From Cladorhizidae sp. MBARI D1340-BT2 (lineage: Eukaryota; Porifera; Demospongiae; Poecilosclerida; Cladorhizidae): a stretch of 64,000 nucleotides of DNA. Both the position numbers and the translations under genes were made by a program. Positions within the stretch are counted from its first letter, which is position 1, and each line of letters starts with the position of its first letter. Positions 39,311-56,400 of the stretch are shown in pieces. The stretch lies in the NCBI GenBank assembly GCA_028752905.1, contig JAQNBH010000004.1, positions 50,446,771 to 50,510,770 of the forward strand, read 5' to 3'. The notes below the pieces were generated by a model. The model saw only the letters and a program-made list of their open reading frames with translations, had not been told where the DNA came from and searched no databases.

Positions 39311-42170
39311 CATGTGCATATACACTGTCGTATAGATGACTTAAATATCAATATCATCTAATCGCCTTTCCCATGTGCATATACACTGTCCTATAGATGA
39401 CTTAAATATCAATATCATCTAATCACCTATCCCATGTGCAAATACACTTTCCTATAGATGACTTAAATATCAATATCATCTAATCACCTTTCCATGTGCA
39501 TATACACTGTCCTATAGATGACTTAAATATCAATATCATCTAATCACCTATCCCATGTGCAAATACACTTTCCTATAGATGACTTAAATATCAATATCAT
39601 CTAATCACCTTTCCCATGTGCATATACACTGTCCTTTAGATGACTTAAATATCAATATCATCTAATCACCTTTCCATGTGCATATACACTGTCCTATAGA
39701 TGACTTAAATATCTAATCACCTTTCCCATGTGCCTACATATACACTGTCCTATAGACGACTTAAATATCAATATCATCTAATCACCTTTCCCATGTGCAT
39801 ATACACTGTCCAATAGATGACTTAAATATCAATATCATCTAATCACCTTTCCCATGTGCATATATATACACTGTCCTATAGATGACTTAAATATCAATAT
39901 CATCTAATCACCTTTCCATGTGCATATACACTGTCCTATAGACAACTTAATTATCAATATCATTAAATCACCTTTACCATTTGCATATATATACACTGTC
40001 CTATAGATGACCAATATCATCTAATCACCTTTCCTATGTGCATATATATACACTATCCTATAGACGACTTAAATATCAATATCATCTAATCACTTTTCCA
40101 TGTGCATATACACTGTCCTATAGACGACTTAAATATCAATAACATCTAATCACCTTTCCATGTGCATATACACTGTGCTATAGATGACTTATATATCAAT
40201 ATCATCTAATCACTTTTCTATGTGCATATACACTGTCCTATAGACGACTTAAATATCAATATCAATCACCTTTCCCATATGCATATACACTGTCGTATAG
40301 ATGACTTAAATATCAATATCATCTAATCGCCTTTCTCATGAGCATATACACTGTCCTATAGATGACTTAAATATCAATATCATCTAATCACCTTTCCATG
40401 TGCATATACACTGTCCTATAGATAACTTAAATATCAATATCATTAAATCACCTTTCCCATGTGCATATATATACACTGTCCTATAGATGACCAATATCAT
40501 CTAATCACCTTTCCTATGTGCATATATATCCACTGTCCTATAGACTACTTAAATAGCAATATAATCTAATCACCTTTCCATGTACATATACACTGTCCTA
40601 TAGACAACGTAAATATCAATATCATCTAATCACCTTTCCCATGTATATATATACACAGTCCTATAGATGACTTAAATATCAATATCATCTAATCACCTTT
40701 CCATGTGTATATACACTGTGCTATAGATGACTTAAATATCAATATCATCTAATCACCTTTCCATGTGCATATACACTGTCCTATAGATGACTTAAATATC
40801 TAATCACCTTTCCGATGTGCATATATATACACTGTCCTATAGATGACCAATATCATCTAATCACCTTTCCCATGTGCATACATATACACTGTCCTATAGA
40901 CGACTTAAATATCAATATCATCTAATCACCTTTCCCATGTGCATATACACTGTCCTATAGATGACTTAAATATCAATATCATCTAATCACCTTTCCCATG
41001 TGCATATATATACACTGTCCTATAGATGACTTAAATATCAATATCATCTAATCACCTTTCCCACGTGCATATACACTGTCCTATAGACAACTTAAATATC
41101 AATATCATCTAATCACCTTTCCATGTACATATACACTGTCCTATAGACAACGTAAATATCAATATCATCTAATCACCTTTCCATGTGTGTATACACTGTC
41201 CTATAGATGACATAAATATCAATATCATCTAATCACCTTTCCCATGTATATATATACACTGTCCTATAGATGACTTAAATATCAATATCATCTAATCACC
41301 TTTCTATGTGCATATACACTGTCCTATAGATAACTTAAATATCAATATCATTAAATCACCTTTCCCATGTGCATATATATACACTATCCTATAGACGACT
41401 TAAATAGCAATATAATCTAATCACCTTTCCCATGCGCATATATATACACTTTCCTATAGATGACTTATATATCAATATCATCTAATCACGTTTCCTATGT
41501 GGATATACACTGTCCTATAGATGACTTAAATATCAATATCATCTAATCACCTTTCCATGTGCTTATACACTGTCCTATAGACAACTTAATTATCAATATC
41601 ATCTAATCACCTTTCCCATGTGCATATACACTGTCCTATAGACAACTTAAATATCAATATCATCTAATCACTTTTCCATGTGCATATACACTGTCCTATA
41701 GACGACTTAAATATCAATATCATCTAATCACCTTTCCCATATGCATATACACTGTCGTATAGATGACTTAAATATCAATATCATCTAATCGCCTTTCTCA
41801 TGTGCATATACACTGTCCTATAGATGACTTAAATATCAATATCATCTAATCACCTTTCCATGTGCATATACACTGTCCTATAGATAACTTAAATATCAAT
41901 ATCATTAAATCACCTTTCCCATGTGCATATATATATACTGTCCTATAGACTACTTAAATAGCAATATAATCTAATCACCTTTCCAATGCGCATATATATA
42001 CACTTTCCTATAGATGACTTAAATATCAATATCATCTAATTACGTTTCCTATGTGGATATACACTGTCCTATAGATGACTTAAATATCAATATCATCTAA
42101 TCACCTTTCCCATGTGCATATACACTGTCCTATAGATGACTTAAATATCAATATCTTCTAATCACCTTTC
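39124..42170 (+). repeat. 3047 bp higher-order block C, copy 1
   Basis: Repeated at +3047. Landmarks: CCATGCGC (39184 and 42231), GTGCCTACAT (39731 and 42778), the ATGTATATATATACACAG monomer (40641 and 43688), and TGTGTGTATAC (41184) against TGTGCGTATAC (44231). Overlaps the end of block D by nested duplication. Confidence 0.9.
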
Positions 42171-45100
42171 CATGTGCATATACACTGTCCTATAGATGAC
42201 TTAAATATCAATATCATCTAATCACCTTTCCCATGCGCATATATATACACTTTCCTATAGATGACTTAAATATCAATATCATCTAATCACGTTTCCTATG
42301 TGGATATACACTGTCCTATAGACAACGTAAATATCAATATCATCTAATCACCTTTCCCATGTGCATATACACTGTCGTATAGATGACTTAAATATCAATA
42401 TCATCTAATCGCCTTTCCCATGTGCATATACACTGTCCTATAGATGACTTAAATATCAATATCATCTAATCACCTATCCCATGTGCAAATACACTTTCCT
42501 ATAGATGACTTAAATATCAATATCATCTAATCACCTTTCCATGTGCATATACACTGTCCTATAGATGACTTAAATATCAATATCATCTAATCACCTATCC
42601 CATGTGCAAATACACTTTCCTATAGATGACATAAATATCAATATCATCTAATCACCTTTCCCATGTGCATATACACTGTCCTTTAGATGACTTAAATATC
42701 AATATCATCTAATCACCTTTCCATGTGCATATACACTGTCCTATAGATGACTTAAATATCTAATCACCTTTCCCATGTGCCTACATATACACTGTCCTAT
42801 AGACGACTTAAATATCAATATCATCTAATCACCTTTCCCATGTGCATATACACTGTCCAATAGATGACTTAAATATCAATATCATCTAATCACCTTTCCC
42901 ATGTGCATATATATACACTGTCCTATAGATGACTTAAATATCAATATCATCTAATCACCTTTCCATGTGCATATACACTGTCCTATAGACAACTTAATTA
43001 TCAATATCATTAAATCACCTTTACCATTTGCATATATATACACTGTCCTATAGATGACCAATATCATCTAATCACCTTTCCTATGTGCATATATATACAC
43101 TATCCTATAGACGACTTAAATATCAATATCATCTAATCACTTTTCCATGTGCATATACACTGTCCTATAGACGACTTAAATATCAATAACATCTAATCAC
43201 CTTTCCATGTGCATATACACTGTGCTATAGATGACTTATATATCAATATCATCTAATCACTTTTCTATGTGCATATACACTGTCCTATAGACGACTTAAA
43301 TATCAATATCAATCACCTTTCCCATATGCATATACACTGTCGTATAGATGACTTAAATATCAATATCATCTAATCGCCTTTCTCATGAGCATATACACTG
43401 TCCTATAGATGACTTAAATATCAATATCATCTAATCACCTTTCCATGTGCATATACACTGTCCTATAGATAACTTAAATATCAATATCATTAAATCACCT
43501 TTCCCATGTGCATATATATACACTGTCCTATAGATGACCAATATCATCTAATCACCTTTCCTATGTGCATATATATCCACTGTCCTATAGACTACTTAAA
43601 TAGCAATATAATCTAATCACCTTTCCATGTACATATACACTGTCCTATAGACAACGTAAATATCAATATCATCTAATCACCTTTCCCATGTATATATATA
43701 CACAGTCCTATAGATGACTTAAATATCAATATCATCTAATCACCTTTCCATGTGTATATACACTGTGCTATAGATGACTTAAATATCAATATCATCTAAT
43801 CACCTTTCCATGTGCATATACACTGTCCTATAGATGACTTAAATATCTAATCACCTTTCCGATGTGCATATATATACACTGTCCTATAGATGACCAATAT
43901 CATCTAATCACCTTTCCCACGTGCATACATATACACTGTCCTATAGACGACTTAAATATCAATATCATCTAATCACCTTTCCCATGTGCATATACACTGT
44001 CCTATAGATGACTTAAATATCAATATCATCTAATCACCTTTCCCATGTGCATATATATACACTGTCCTATAGATGACTTAAATATCAATATCATCTAATC
44101 ACCTTTCCCACGTGCATATACACTGTCCTATAGACAACTTAAATATCAATATCATCTAATCACCTTTCCATGTACATATACACTGTCCTATAGACAACGT
44201 AAATATCAATATCATCTAATCACCTTTCCATGTGCGTATACACTGTCCTATAGATGACATAAATATCAATATCATCTAATCACCTTTCCCATGTATATAT
44301 ATACACTGTCCTATAGATGACTTAAATATCAATATCATCTAATCACCTTTCTATGTGCATATACACTGTCCTATAGATAACTTAAATATCAATATCATTA
44401 AATCACCTTTCCCATGTGCATATATATACACTATCCTATAGACGACTTAAATAGCAATATAATCTAATCACCTTTCCCATGCGCATATATATACACTTTC
44501 CTATAGATGACTTAAATATCAATATCATCTAATCACGTTTCCTATGTGGATATACACTGTCCTATAGATGACTTAAATATCAATATCATCTAATCACCTT
44601 TCCATGTGCTTATACACTGTCCTATAGACAACTTAATTATCAATATCATCTAATCACCTTTCCCATGTGCATATACACTGTCCTATAGACAACTTAAATA
44701 TCAATATCATCTAATCACTTTTCCATGTGCATATACACTGTCCTATAGACGACTTAAATATCAATATCATCTAATCACCTTTCCCATATGCATATACACT
44801 GTCGTATAGATGACTTAAATATCAATATCATCTAATCGCCTTTCTCATGTGCATATACACTGTCCTATAGATGACTTAAATATCAATATCATCTAATCAC
44901 CTTTCCATGTGCATATACACTGTCCTATAGATAACTTAAATATCAATATCATTAAATCACCTTTCCCATGTGCATATATATATACTGTCCTATAGACTAC
45001 TTAAATAGCAATATAATCTAATCACCTTTCCAATGCGCATATATATACACTTTCCTATAGATGACTTAAATATCAATATCATCTAATTACGTTTCCTATG

Positions 45101-45217
45101 TGGATATACACTGTCCTATAGATGACTTAAATATCAATATCATCTAATCACCTTTCCCATGTGCATATACACTGTCCTATAGATGACTTAAATATCAATA
45201 TCCTCTAATCACCTTTC
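42171..45217 (+). repeat. 3047 bp higher-order block C, copy 2
   Basis: Tandem copy of block C. Its right two thirds are also part of the 3584 bp block B, so the two duplication events are nested. Confidence 0.9.
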
Positions 45218-46437
45218 CATGTGCATATACACTGTCCTATAGACGACTTAAATATCAATATCATCTAATCACCTTTCCCATGTATATATATACACTGTCC
45301 TATAGATGACTTAAATATCAATATCATCTAATCACCTTTCCCATGTGCATATACACTGTCCTATAGATGACTTAAATATCAATATCCTCTAATCACCTTT
45401 CCATGTGCATATACACTGTCCTATAGACGACTTAAATATCAATATCATCTAATCACCTTTCCATGTGCATATACACTGTCCTATAGATGACTTAAATATC
45501 TAATCACCTTTCCCATGTGCATATATATACACTGTCCTATAGATGACCAATATCATCTAATCACCTTTCCCATGTGCATACATATACACTGTCCTATAGA
45601 CGACTTAAATATCAATATCATCTAATCACCTTTCCCATGTGCATAAACACTGTCCTATAGTTGACTTAAATATCAATATCATCTAATCACCTTTCCCATG
45701 TGCATATATATACACTGTCCTATAGATGACTTAAATATCAATATCATCTAATCACCTTTCCATGTGCATATACACCGTCCTATAGACAACGTAAATATCA
45801 ATATCATCTAATCACCTTTCCATGTGCATATACACTGTCCTATAGATGACTTAAATATCTAATCACCTTTCTCATGTGCATATATATACACTGTCCTATA
45901 GATGACCAATATCATCTAATCACCTTTCCCATGTGCATACATATACACTGTCCTATAGACCACTTAAATATCAATATCATCTAATCACCTATCCCATGTG
46001 AATATACACTGTCCTATATATGACTTAAATATCAATATCATCTAATCACCTTTCCCATGTGCATATATATAGACTGTCCTATAGATGACTTAAATATCAA
46101 TATCATCTAATCACCTTTCCATGTGCATATACACTGTCCTATAGACGACTTAAATATCAATAACATCTAATCACCTTTCCCATGTACATATACACTGTCC
46201 TATAGACAACTTAAATATCAATATCATCTAATCACCTTTCCATGTGCATATACACTGTCCTATAGACTACTTATATAGCAATATCATCTAATCACCTTTC
46301 CCATGTGCATATACACTGTCGTATAGATGACTTAAATATCAATATCATCTAATCACCTTTCCCATGTGCATATACACTGTCCTATAAATGACTTAAATAT
46401 CAATATCATCTAATCACCTTTCCATGTGCATATACAC
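42854..46437 (+). repeat. 3584 bp higher-order block B, copy 1
   Basis: Repeated at +3584. Landmarks: TGTCCAATAG (42854 and 46438), TGCTTATACAC (44607 and 48191), TACACCGTCC (45771 and 49355). Copy 1 ends in a TATAAATGAC monomer and then jumps straight into the TGTCCAATAG monomer that starts copy 2. Confidence 0.92.
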
Positions 46438-49400
46438 TGTCCAATAGATGACTTAAATATCAATATCATCTAATCACCTTTCCCATGTGCATATATATAC
46501 ACTGTCCTATAGATGACTTAAATATCAATATCATCTAATCACCTTTCCATGTGCATATACACTGTCCTATAGACAACTTAATTATCAATATCATTAAATC
46601 ACCTTTACCATTTGCATATATATACACTGTCCTATAGATGACCAATATCATCTAATCACCTTTCCTATGTGCATATATATACACTATCCTATAGACGACT
46701 TAAATATCAATATCATCTAATCACTTTTCCATGTGCATATACACTGTCCTATAGACGACTTAAATATCAATAACATCTAATCACCTTTCCATGTGCATAT
46801 ACACTGTGCTATAGATGACTTATATATCAATATCATCTAATCACTTTTCTATGTGCATATACACTGTCCTATAGACGACTTAAATATCAATATCAATCAC
46901 CTTTCCCATATGCATATACACTGTCGTATAGATGACTTAAATATCAATATCATCTAATCGCCTTTCTCATGAGCATATACACTGTCCTATAGATGACTTA
47001 AATATCAATATCATCTAATCACCTTTCCATGTGCATATACACTGTCCTATAGATAACTTAAATATCAATATCATTAAATCACCTTTCCCATGTGCATATA
47101 TATACACTGTCCTATAGATGACCAATATCATCTAATCACCTTTCCTATGTGCATATATATCCACTGTCCTATAGACTACTTAAATAGCAATATAATCTAA
47201 TCACCTTTCCATGTACATATACACTGTCCTATAGACAACGTAAATATCAATATCATCTAATCACCTTTCCCATGTATATATATACACAGTCCTATAGATG
47301 ACTTAAATATCAATATCATCTAATCACCTTTCCATGTGTATATACACTGTGCTATAGATGACTTAAATATCAATATCATCTAATCACCTTTCCATGTGCA
47401 TATACACTGTCCTATAGATGACTTAAATATCTAATCACCTTTCCGATGTGCATATATATACACTGTCCTATAGATGACCAATATCATCTAATCACCTTTC
47501 CCACGTGCATACATATACACTGTCCTATAGACGACTTAAATATCAATATCATCTAATCACCTTTCCCATGTGCATATACACTGTCCTATAGATGACTTAA
47601 ATATCAATATCATCTAATCACCTTTCCCATGTGCATATATATACACTGTCCTATAGATGACTTAAATATCAATATCATCTAATCACCTTTCCCACGTGCA
47701 TATACACTGTCCTATAGACAACTTAAATATCAATATCATCTAATCACCTTTCCATGTACATATACACTGTCCTATAGACAACGTAAATATCAATATCATC
47801 TAATCACCTTTCCATGTGCGTATACACTGTCCTATAGATGACATAAATATCAATATCATCTAATCACCTTTCCCATGTATATATATACACTGTCCTATAG
47901 ATGACTTAAATATCAATATCATCTAATCACCTTTCTATGTGCATATACACTGTCCTATAGATAACTTAAATATCAATATCATTAAATCACCTTTCCCATG
48001 TGCATATATATACACTATCCTATAGACGACTTAAATAGCAATATAATCTAATCACCTTTCCCATGCGCATATATATACACTTTCCTATAGATGACTTAAA
48101 TATCAATATCATCTAATCACGTTTCCTATGTGGATATACACTGTCCTATAGATGACTTAAATATCAATATCATCTAATCACCTTTCCATGTGCTTATACA
48201 CTGTCCTATAGACAACTTAATTATCAATATCATCTAATCACCTTTCCCATGTGCATATACACTGTCCTATAGACAACTTAAATATCAATATCATCTAATC
48301 ACTTTTCCATGTGCATATACACTGTCCTATAGACGACTTAAATATCAATATCATCTAATCACCTTTCCCATATGCATATACACTGTCGTATAGATGACTT
48401 AAATATCAATATCATCTAATCGCCTTTCTCATGTGCATATACACTGTCCTATAGATGACTTAAATATCAATATCATCTAATCACCTTTCCATGTGCATAT
48501 ACACTGTCCTATAGATAACTTAAATATCAATATCATTAAATCACCTTTCCCATGTGCATATATATATACTGTCCTATAGACTACTTAAATAGCAATATAA
48601 TCTAATCACCTTTCCAATGCGCATATATATACACTTTCCTATAGATGACTTAAATATCAATATCATCTAATTACGTTTCCTATGTGGATATACACTGTCC
48701 TATAGATGACTTAAATATCAATATCATCTAATCACCTTTCCCATGTGCATATACACTGTCCTATAGATGACTTAAATATCAATATCCTCTAATCACCTTT
48801 CCATGTGCATATACACTGTCCTATAGACGACTTAAATATCAATATCATCTAATCACCTTTCCCATGTATATATATACACTGTCCTATAGATGACTTAAAT
48901 ATCAATATCATCTAATCACCTTTCCCATGTGCATATACACTGTCCTATAGATGACTTAAATATCAATATCCTCTAATCACCTTTCCATGTGCATATACAC
49001 TGTCCTATAGACGACTTAAATATCAATATCATCTAATCACCTTTCCATGTGCATATACACTGTCCTATAGATGACTTAAATATCTAATCACCTTTCCCAT
49101 GTGCATATATATACACTGTCCTATAGATGACCAATATCATCTAATCACCTTTCCCATGTGCATACATATACACTGTCCTATAGACGACTTAAATATCAAT
49201 ATCATCTAATCACCTTTCCCATGTGCATAAACACTGTCCTATAGTTGACTTAAATATCAATATCATCTAATCACCTTTCCCATGTGCATATATATACACT
49301 GTCCTATAGATGACTTAAATATCAATATCATCTAATCACCTTTCCATGTGCATATACACCGTCCTATAGACAACGTAAATATCAATATCATCTAATCACC

Positions 49401-50021
49401 TTTCCATGTGCATATACACTGTCCTATAGATGACTTAAATATCTAATCACCTTTCTCATGTGCATATATATACACTGTCCTATAGATGACCAATATCATC
49501 TAATCACCTTTCCCATGTGCATACATATACACTGTCCTATAGACCACTTAAATATCAATATCATCTAATCACCTATCCCATGTGAATATACACTGTCCTA
49601 TATATGACTTAAATATCAATATCATCTAATCACCTTTCCCATGTGCATATATATAGACTGTCCTATAGATGACTTAAATATCAATATCATCTAATCACCT
49701 TTCCATGTGCATATACACTGTCCTATAGACGACTTAAATATCAATAACATCTAATCACCTTTCCCATGTACATATACACTGTCCTATAGACAACTTAAAT
49801 ATCAATATCATCTAATCACCTTTCCATGTGCATATACACTGTCCTATAGACTACTTATATAGCAATATCATCTAATCACCTTTCCCATGTGCATATACAC
49901 TGTCGTATAGATGACTTAAATATCAATATCATCTAATCACCTTTCCCATGTGCATATACACTGTCCTATAAATGACTTAAATATCAATATCATCTAATCA
50001 CCTTTCCATGTGCATATACAC
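46438..50021 (+). repeat. 3584 bp higher-order block B, copy 2
   Basis: Tandem copy of block B. At its end the TATAAATGAC monomer is followed by TGTCCTATAGACGAC and a TATCCAATATC monomer, not by TGTCCAATAG. The exchange point therefore lies inside the shared CATGTGCATATACACTGTCC, in register between monomers. Confidence 0.92.
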
Positions 50022-50699
50022 TGTCCTATAGACGACTTAAATATCCAATATCATCTAATCACCTTTCCATGTGTATATACACTGTGCTATAGATGACTTA
50101 AATATCAATATCATCTAATCACCTTTCCATGTGCATATACACTGTCCTATAGATGACATAAATATCAATATCATCTAAACACCTTTCCGTGTGCATATAC
50201 ACTGTCCTATAGCTGACTTTAATATCAATATCATCTAATCACCTTTCCCATTTGCATATATATACACTGTCCCATAGATGACCAATATCATCTAATCACC
50301 TTTCGTATGTACATATATATACACTGTCCTATAGACGACTTAAATATCAATATCATCTAATCACCTTTCCCATGTGCATATACACTGTCCTATAGATGAC
50401 TTAAATATCAATATCATCTAATCACCTTTCCATGTGTATATACACTGTGCTATAGATGAGTTAAATATCAATATCATCTAATCATATTTCCATGTGCATA
50501 TACACTGTCCTATAGATGACTTAAATATCTATATCATCTAATCACCTTTCCCATTTGCATATATATACACTGTCCCATAGATGACCAATATCATCTAATC
50601 ACCTTTCGTATGTACATATATATACACTGTCCTATAGACGACTTAAATATCAATATCATCTAAACACCTTTCCCATGTGCATATACACTGTCCTATAGA

Positions 50700-53430
50700 T
50701 GACATAAATATCAATATCATCTAAACACCTTTCCGTGTGCATATACACTGTCCTATAGCTGACTTTAATATCAATATCATCTAATCACCTTTCCCATTTG
50801 CATATATATACACTGTCCCATAGATGACCAATATCATCTAATCACCTTTCGTATGTACATATATATACACTGTCCTATAGACGACTTAAATATCAATATC
50901 ATCTAATCACCTTTCCCATGTGCATATACACTGTCCTATAGATGACTTAAATATCAATATCATCTAATCACCTTTCCCATGTGCATATACACTGTCCTAT
51001 AGATGACTTAAATATCAATATCATCTAATCACCTTTCCATGTGCATATACACTGTCCTATAGACGACTTAAATATCAATATCATCTAATCACCTTTCCCA
51101 TGTGCATATACACTGTCCTATAGATGACTTAAATATCAATATCATCTAATCACCTTTCCCATGTGCATATACACTGTCCTATAGATGACTTAAATATCAA
51201 TATCATCTAATCACCTTTCCATGTGCATATACACTGTCCTATAGACGACTTAAATATCAATATCATCTAATCACCTTTCCTACGTGCATATACACTGTCC
51301 TATAGACAACTTAAATATCAATATCATCTAATCACCTATCCATGTGCATATACACTGTCCTATAGACGACTTAAATATCAATATCATCTAATCACCTTTC
51401 CCATATGCATATACACTGTCGTATAGATGACTTAAATATCAATATCATCTAATCGCCTTTCTCATGTGCATATACACTGTCCTATAGATGACTTAAATAT
51501 GAATATCATCTAATCACCTTTCCCATGCGCATATATATACACTTTCCTATAGATGACTTAAATATCAATATCATCTAATCACGTTTCCTATGTGGATATA
51601 CACTGTCCTATAGACAACGTAAATATCAATATCATCTAATCACCTTTCCCATGTGCATATACACTGTCGTATAGATGACTTAAATATCAATATCATCTAA
51701 TCGCCTTTCCCATGTGCATATACACTGTCCTATAGATGACTTAAATATCAATATCATCTAATCACCTATCCCATGTGCAAATACACTTTCCTATAGATGA
51801 CTTCAATATCAATATCATCTAATCACCTTTCCATGTGCATATACACTGTCCTATAGATGACTTAAATATCAATATCATCTAATCACCTATCCCATGTGCA
51901 AATACACTTTCCTATAGATGACTTAAATATCAATATCATCTAATCACCTTTCCCATGTGCATATACACTGTCCTTTAGATGACTTAAATATCAATATCAT
52001 CTAATCACCTTTCCATGTGCATATACACTGTCCTATAGATGACTTAAATATCTAATCACCTTTCCCATGTGCCTACATATACACTGTCCTATAGACGACT
52101 TAAATATCAATATCATCTAATCACCTTTCCCATGTGCATATACACTGTCCAATAGATGACTTAAATATCAATATCATCTAATCACCTTTCCCATGTGCAT
52201 ATATATACACTGTCCTATAGATGACTTAAATATCAATATCATCTAATCACCTTTCCATGTGCATATACACTGTCCTATAGACAACTTAATTATCAATATC
52301 ATTAAATCACCTTTACCATTTGCATATATATACACTGTCCTATAGATGACCAATATCATCTAATCACCTTTCCTATGTGCATATATATACACTATCCTAT
52401 AGACGACTTAAATATCAATATCATCTAATCACTTTTCCATGTGCATATACACTGTCCTATAGACGACTTAAATATCAATAACATCTAATCACCTTTCCAT
52501 GTGCATATACACTGTCCTATAGATGACTTATATATCAATATCATCTAATCACTTTTCTATGTGCATATACACTGTCCTATAGACGACTTAAATATCAATA
52601 TCAATCACCTTTCCCATATGCATATACACTGTCGTATAGATGACTTAAATATCAATATCATCTAATCGCCTTTCTCATGAGCATATACACTGTCCTATAG
52701 ATGACTTAAATATCAATATCATCTAATCACCTTTCCATGTGCATATACACTGTCCTATAGATAACTTAAATATCAATATCATTAAATCACCTTTCCCATG
52801 TGCATATATATACACTGTCCTATAGATGACCAATATCATCTAATCACCTTTCCTATGTGCATATATATCCACTGTCCTATAGACTACTTAAATAGCAATA
52901 TAATCTAATCACCTTTCCATGTACATATACACTGTCCTATAGACAACGTAAATATCAATATCATCTAATCACTTTTCCATGTGCATATACACTGTCCTAT
53001 AGACGACTTAAATATCAATATCATCTAATCACCTTTCCCATATGCATATACACTGTCGTATAGATGACTTAAATATCAATATCATCTAATCGCCTTTCTC
53101 ATGTGCATATACACTGTCCTATAGATGACTTAAATATCAATATCATCTAATCACCTTTCCATGTGCATATACACTGTCCTATAGATAACTTAAATATCAA
53201 TATCATTAAATCACCTTTCCCATGTGCATATATATATACTGTCCTATAGACTACTTAAATAGCAATATAATCTAATCACCTTTCCAATGCGCATATATAT
53301 ACACTTTCCTATAGATGACTTAAATATCAATATCATCTAATTACGTTTCCTATGTGGATATACACTGTCCTATAGATGACTTAAATATCAATATCATCTA
53401 ATCACCTTTCCCATGTACATATACACTGTC
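50700..53430 (+). repeat. Long-range copy of 33430-36160 (+17268)
   Basis: The CCTACGTGC variant (34011 and 51279) and GTGCCTACAT (34802 and 52070) share exactly the same 17268 bp offset, and monomers between them keep the same order. Similarity ends near 53440, where CATCTAATCG is replaced by CCTCTAATC. Outer limits are approximate. Confidence 0.8.
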
Positions 53431-56400
53431 CTATAGATGACTTAAATATCAATATCCTCTAATCACCTTTCCATGTGCATATACACTGTCCTATAGACGA
53501 CTTAAATATCAATATCATCTAATCACCTTTCCCATGTATATATATACACTGTCCTATAGATGACTTAAATATCAATATCATTTAATCACCTTTCCATGTG
53601 TATAAATACACTGTGCTATAGATGACTTAAATATCAATATCATCTAATCACCTTTCCATGTGCATATACACTGTCCTATAGATGACTTAAATATCTAATC
53701 ACCTTTCCCATGTGCATATATATACACTGTCCTATAGATGACCAATATCATCTAATCACCTTTCCCATGTGCATACATATACACTGTCCTATAGACGACT
53801 TAAATATCAATATCATCTAATCACCTTTCCCATGTGCATAAACACTGTCCTATAGTTGACTTAAATATCAATATCATCTAATCACCTTTCCCAGTGCATA
53901 TATATACACTGTCCTATAGATGACTTAAATATCAATATCATCTAATCACCTTTCCATGTGCATATACACTGTCCTATAGACAACGTAAATATCAATATCA
54001 TCTAATCACCTTTCCATGTGCATATACACTGTCCTATAGATGACTTAAATATCTAATCACCTTTCTCATGTGCATATATATACACTGTCCTATAGATGAC
54101 CAATATCATCTAATCACCTTTCCCATGTGCATACATATACACTGTCCTATAGACCACTTAAATATCAATATCATCTAATCACCTATCCCATGTGAATATA
54201 CACTGTCCTATATATGACTTAAATATCAATATCATCTAATCACCTTTCCCATGTGCATATATATAGACTGTCCTATAGATGACTTAAATATCAATATCAT
54301 CTAATCACCTTTCCATGTTCATATACACTGTCCTATAGACGACTTAAATATCAATAACATCTAATCACCTTTCCCATGTGCATATACACTCCTATAGATG
54401 ACTTAAATATCAATATCATCTAATCACCTTTCCCACGTGCATATACACTGTCCTATAGACAACTTAAATATCAATATCATCTAATCACTTTTCCATGTGC
54501 ATATACACTGTCCTATAGACGACTTAAATATCAATATCATCTAATCACCTTTCCCATATGCATATACACTGTCGTATAGATGACTTAAATATCAATATCA
54601 TCTAATCGCCTTTCTCATGTGCATATACACTGTCCTATAGATGACTTAAATATCAATATCATCTAATCACCTTTCCATGTGCATATACACTGTCCTATAG
54701 ATAACTTAAATATCAATATCATTAAATCACCTTTCCCATGTGCATATATATACACTGTCCTATAGACAACTTAAATATCAATATCATCTAATCATCTTTC
54801 CATGTACATATACACTGTCCTATAGACAACTTAAATATCAATATCATCTAATCACCTTTCCATGTGCATATAGACTACTTATATAGCAATATCATCTAAT
54901 CACCTTTCCCATGTGCATATACACTGTCGTATAGATGACTTAAATATCAATATCATCTAATCACCTTTCCCATGTGCATATACACTGTCCTATAGATGAC
55001 TTAAATATCAATATCATCTAATCACCTTTCCATGTGCATATACACTGTCCTATAGACGACTTAAATATCAATATCATCTAATCACCTTTCCCATGTATAT
55101 ATATACACTGTCCTATAGATGACTTAAATATCAATATCATCTAATCACCTTTCCATGTGTATATACACTGTGCTATAGATGACTTAAATATCAATATCAT
55201 CTAATCACCTTTCCATGTGCATATACACTGTCCTATAGATGACATAAATATCAATATCATCTAAACACCTTTCCGTGTGCATATACACTGTCCTATAGCT
55301 GACTTTAATATCAATATCATCTAATCACCTTTCCCATTTGCATATATATACACTGTCCCATAGATGACCAATATCATCTAATCATCTTTCGTATGTACAT
55401 ATATATACACTGTCCTATAGACGACTTAAATATCAATATCATCTAATCACCTTTCCCATGTGCATATACACTGTCCTATAGATGACTTAAATATCAATAC
55501 CATCTAATCACCTTTCCATGTGCATATACACTGTCCTATAGACGACTTAAATATCAATATCATCTAATCACCTTTCCATGTGCATATACACTGTCCTATA
55601 GACAACTTAAATATCAATATCACATAATCACCTTTCCCACGTACATATACACTGTCCTATAGACAACTTAAATATCAATATCATCTAATCACCTTTCCAT
55701 GTGCATATACACTGTCCTATAGACGACTTAAATATCAATATCATCTAATCACCTTTCCCATATGCATATACACTGTCGTATAGATGACTTAAATATCAAT
55801 ATCATCTAATCGCCTTTCTCATGTGCATACACACTGTCCTATAGATAACTTAAATATCAATATCATCTAATCACCTTTCCATGTGCATATACACTGTCCT
55901 ATAGATAACTTAAATATCAATATCATTAAATCACCTTTACCATTTGCATATATATACACTGTCCTATAGATGACCAATATCATCTAATCACCTTTCCTAT
56001 GTGCATAAATATACACTATCCTATAGACGACTTAAATATCAATATCATCTAATCACCTTTCCATGTGCATATACACTGTCTATAGACTACTTAAATAGCA
56101 ATATAATCTAATCACCTTTCCCATGCGCATATATATACACTTTCCTATAGATGACTTAAAAATCGATATCATCTTATCACCTATCCCATGTGCAAATACA
56201 CTTTCCTATAGACTACTTAAATATCAATATCATCTAATCACCTTTCCATGTCCATATACACTGTCCTATAGCTGACTTAAATATCAATATCATCTAATCA
56301 CCTTTCCCATGTGCATATATATACACTGTCCTATAGATGACTTAAATATCAATATCATCTAATCACCTTTCCATGTGCATATACACTGTCCTATAGACAA

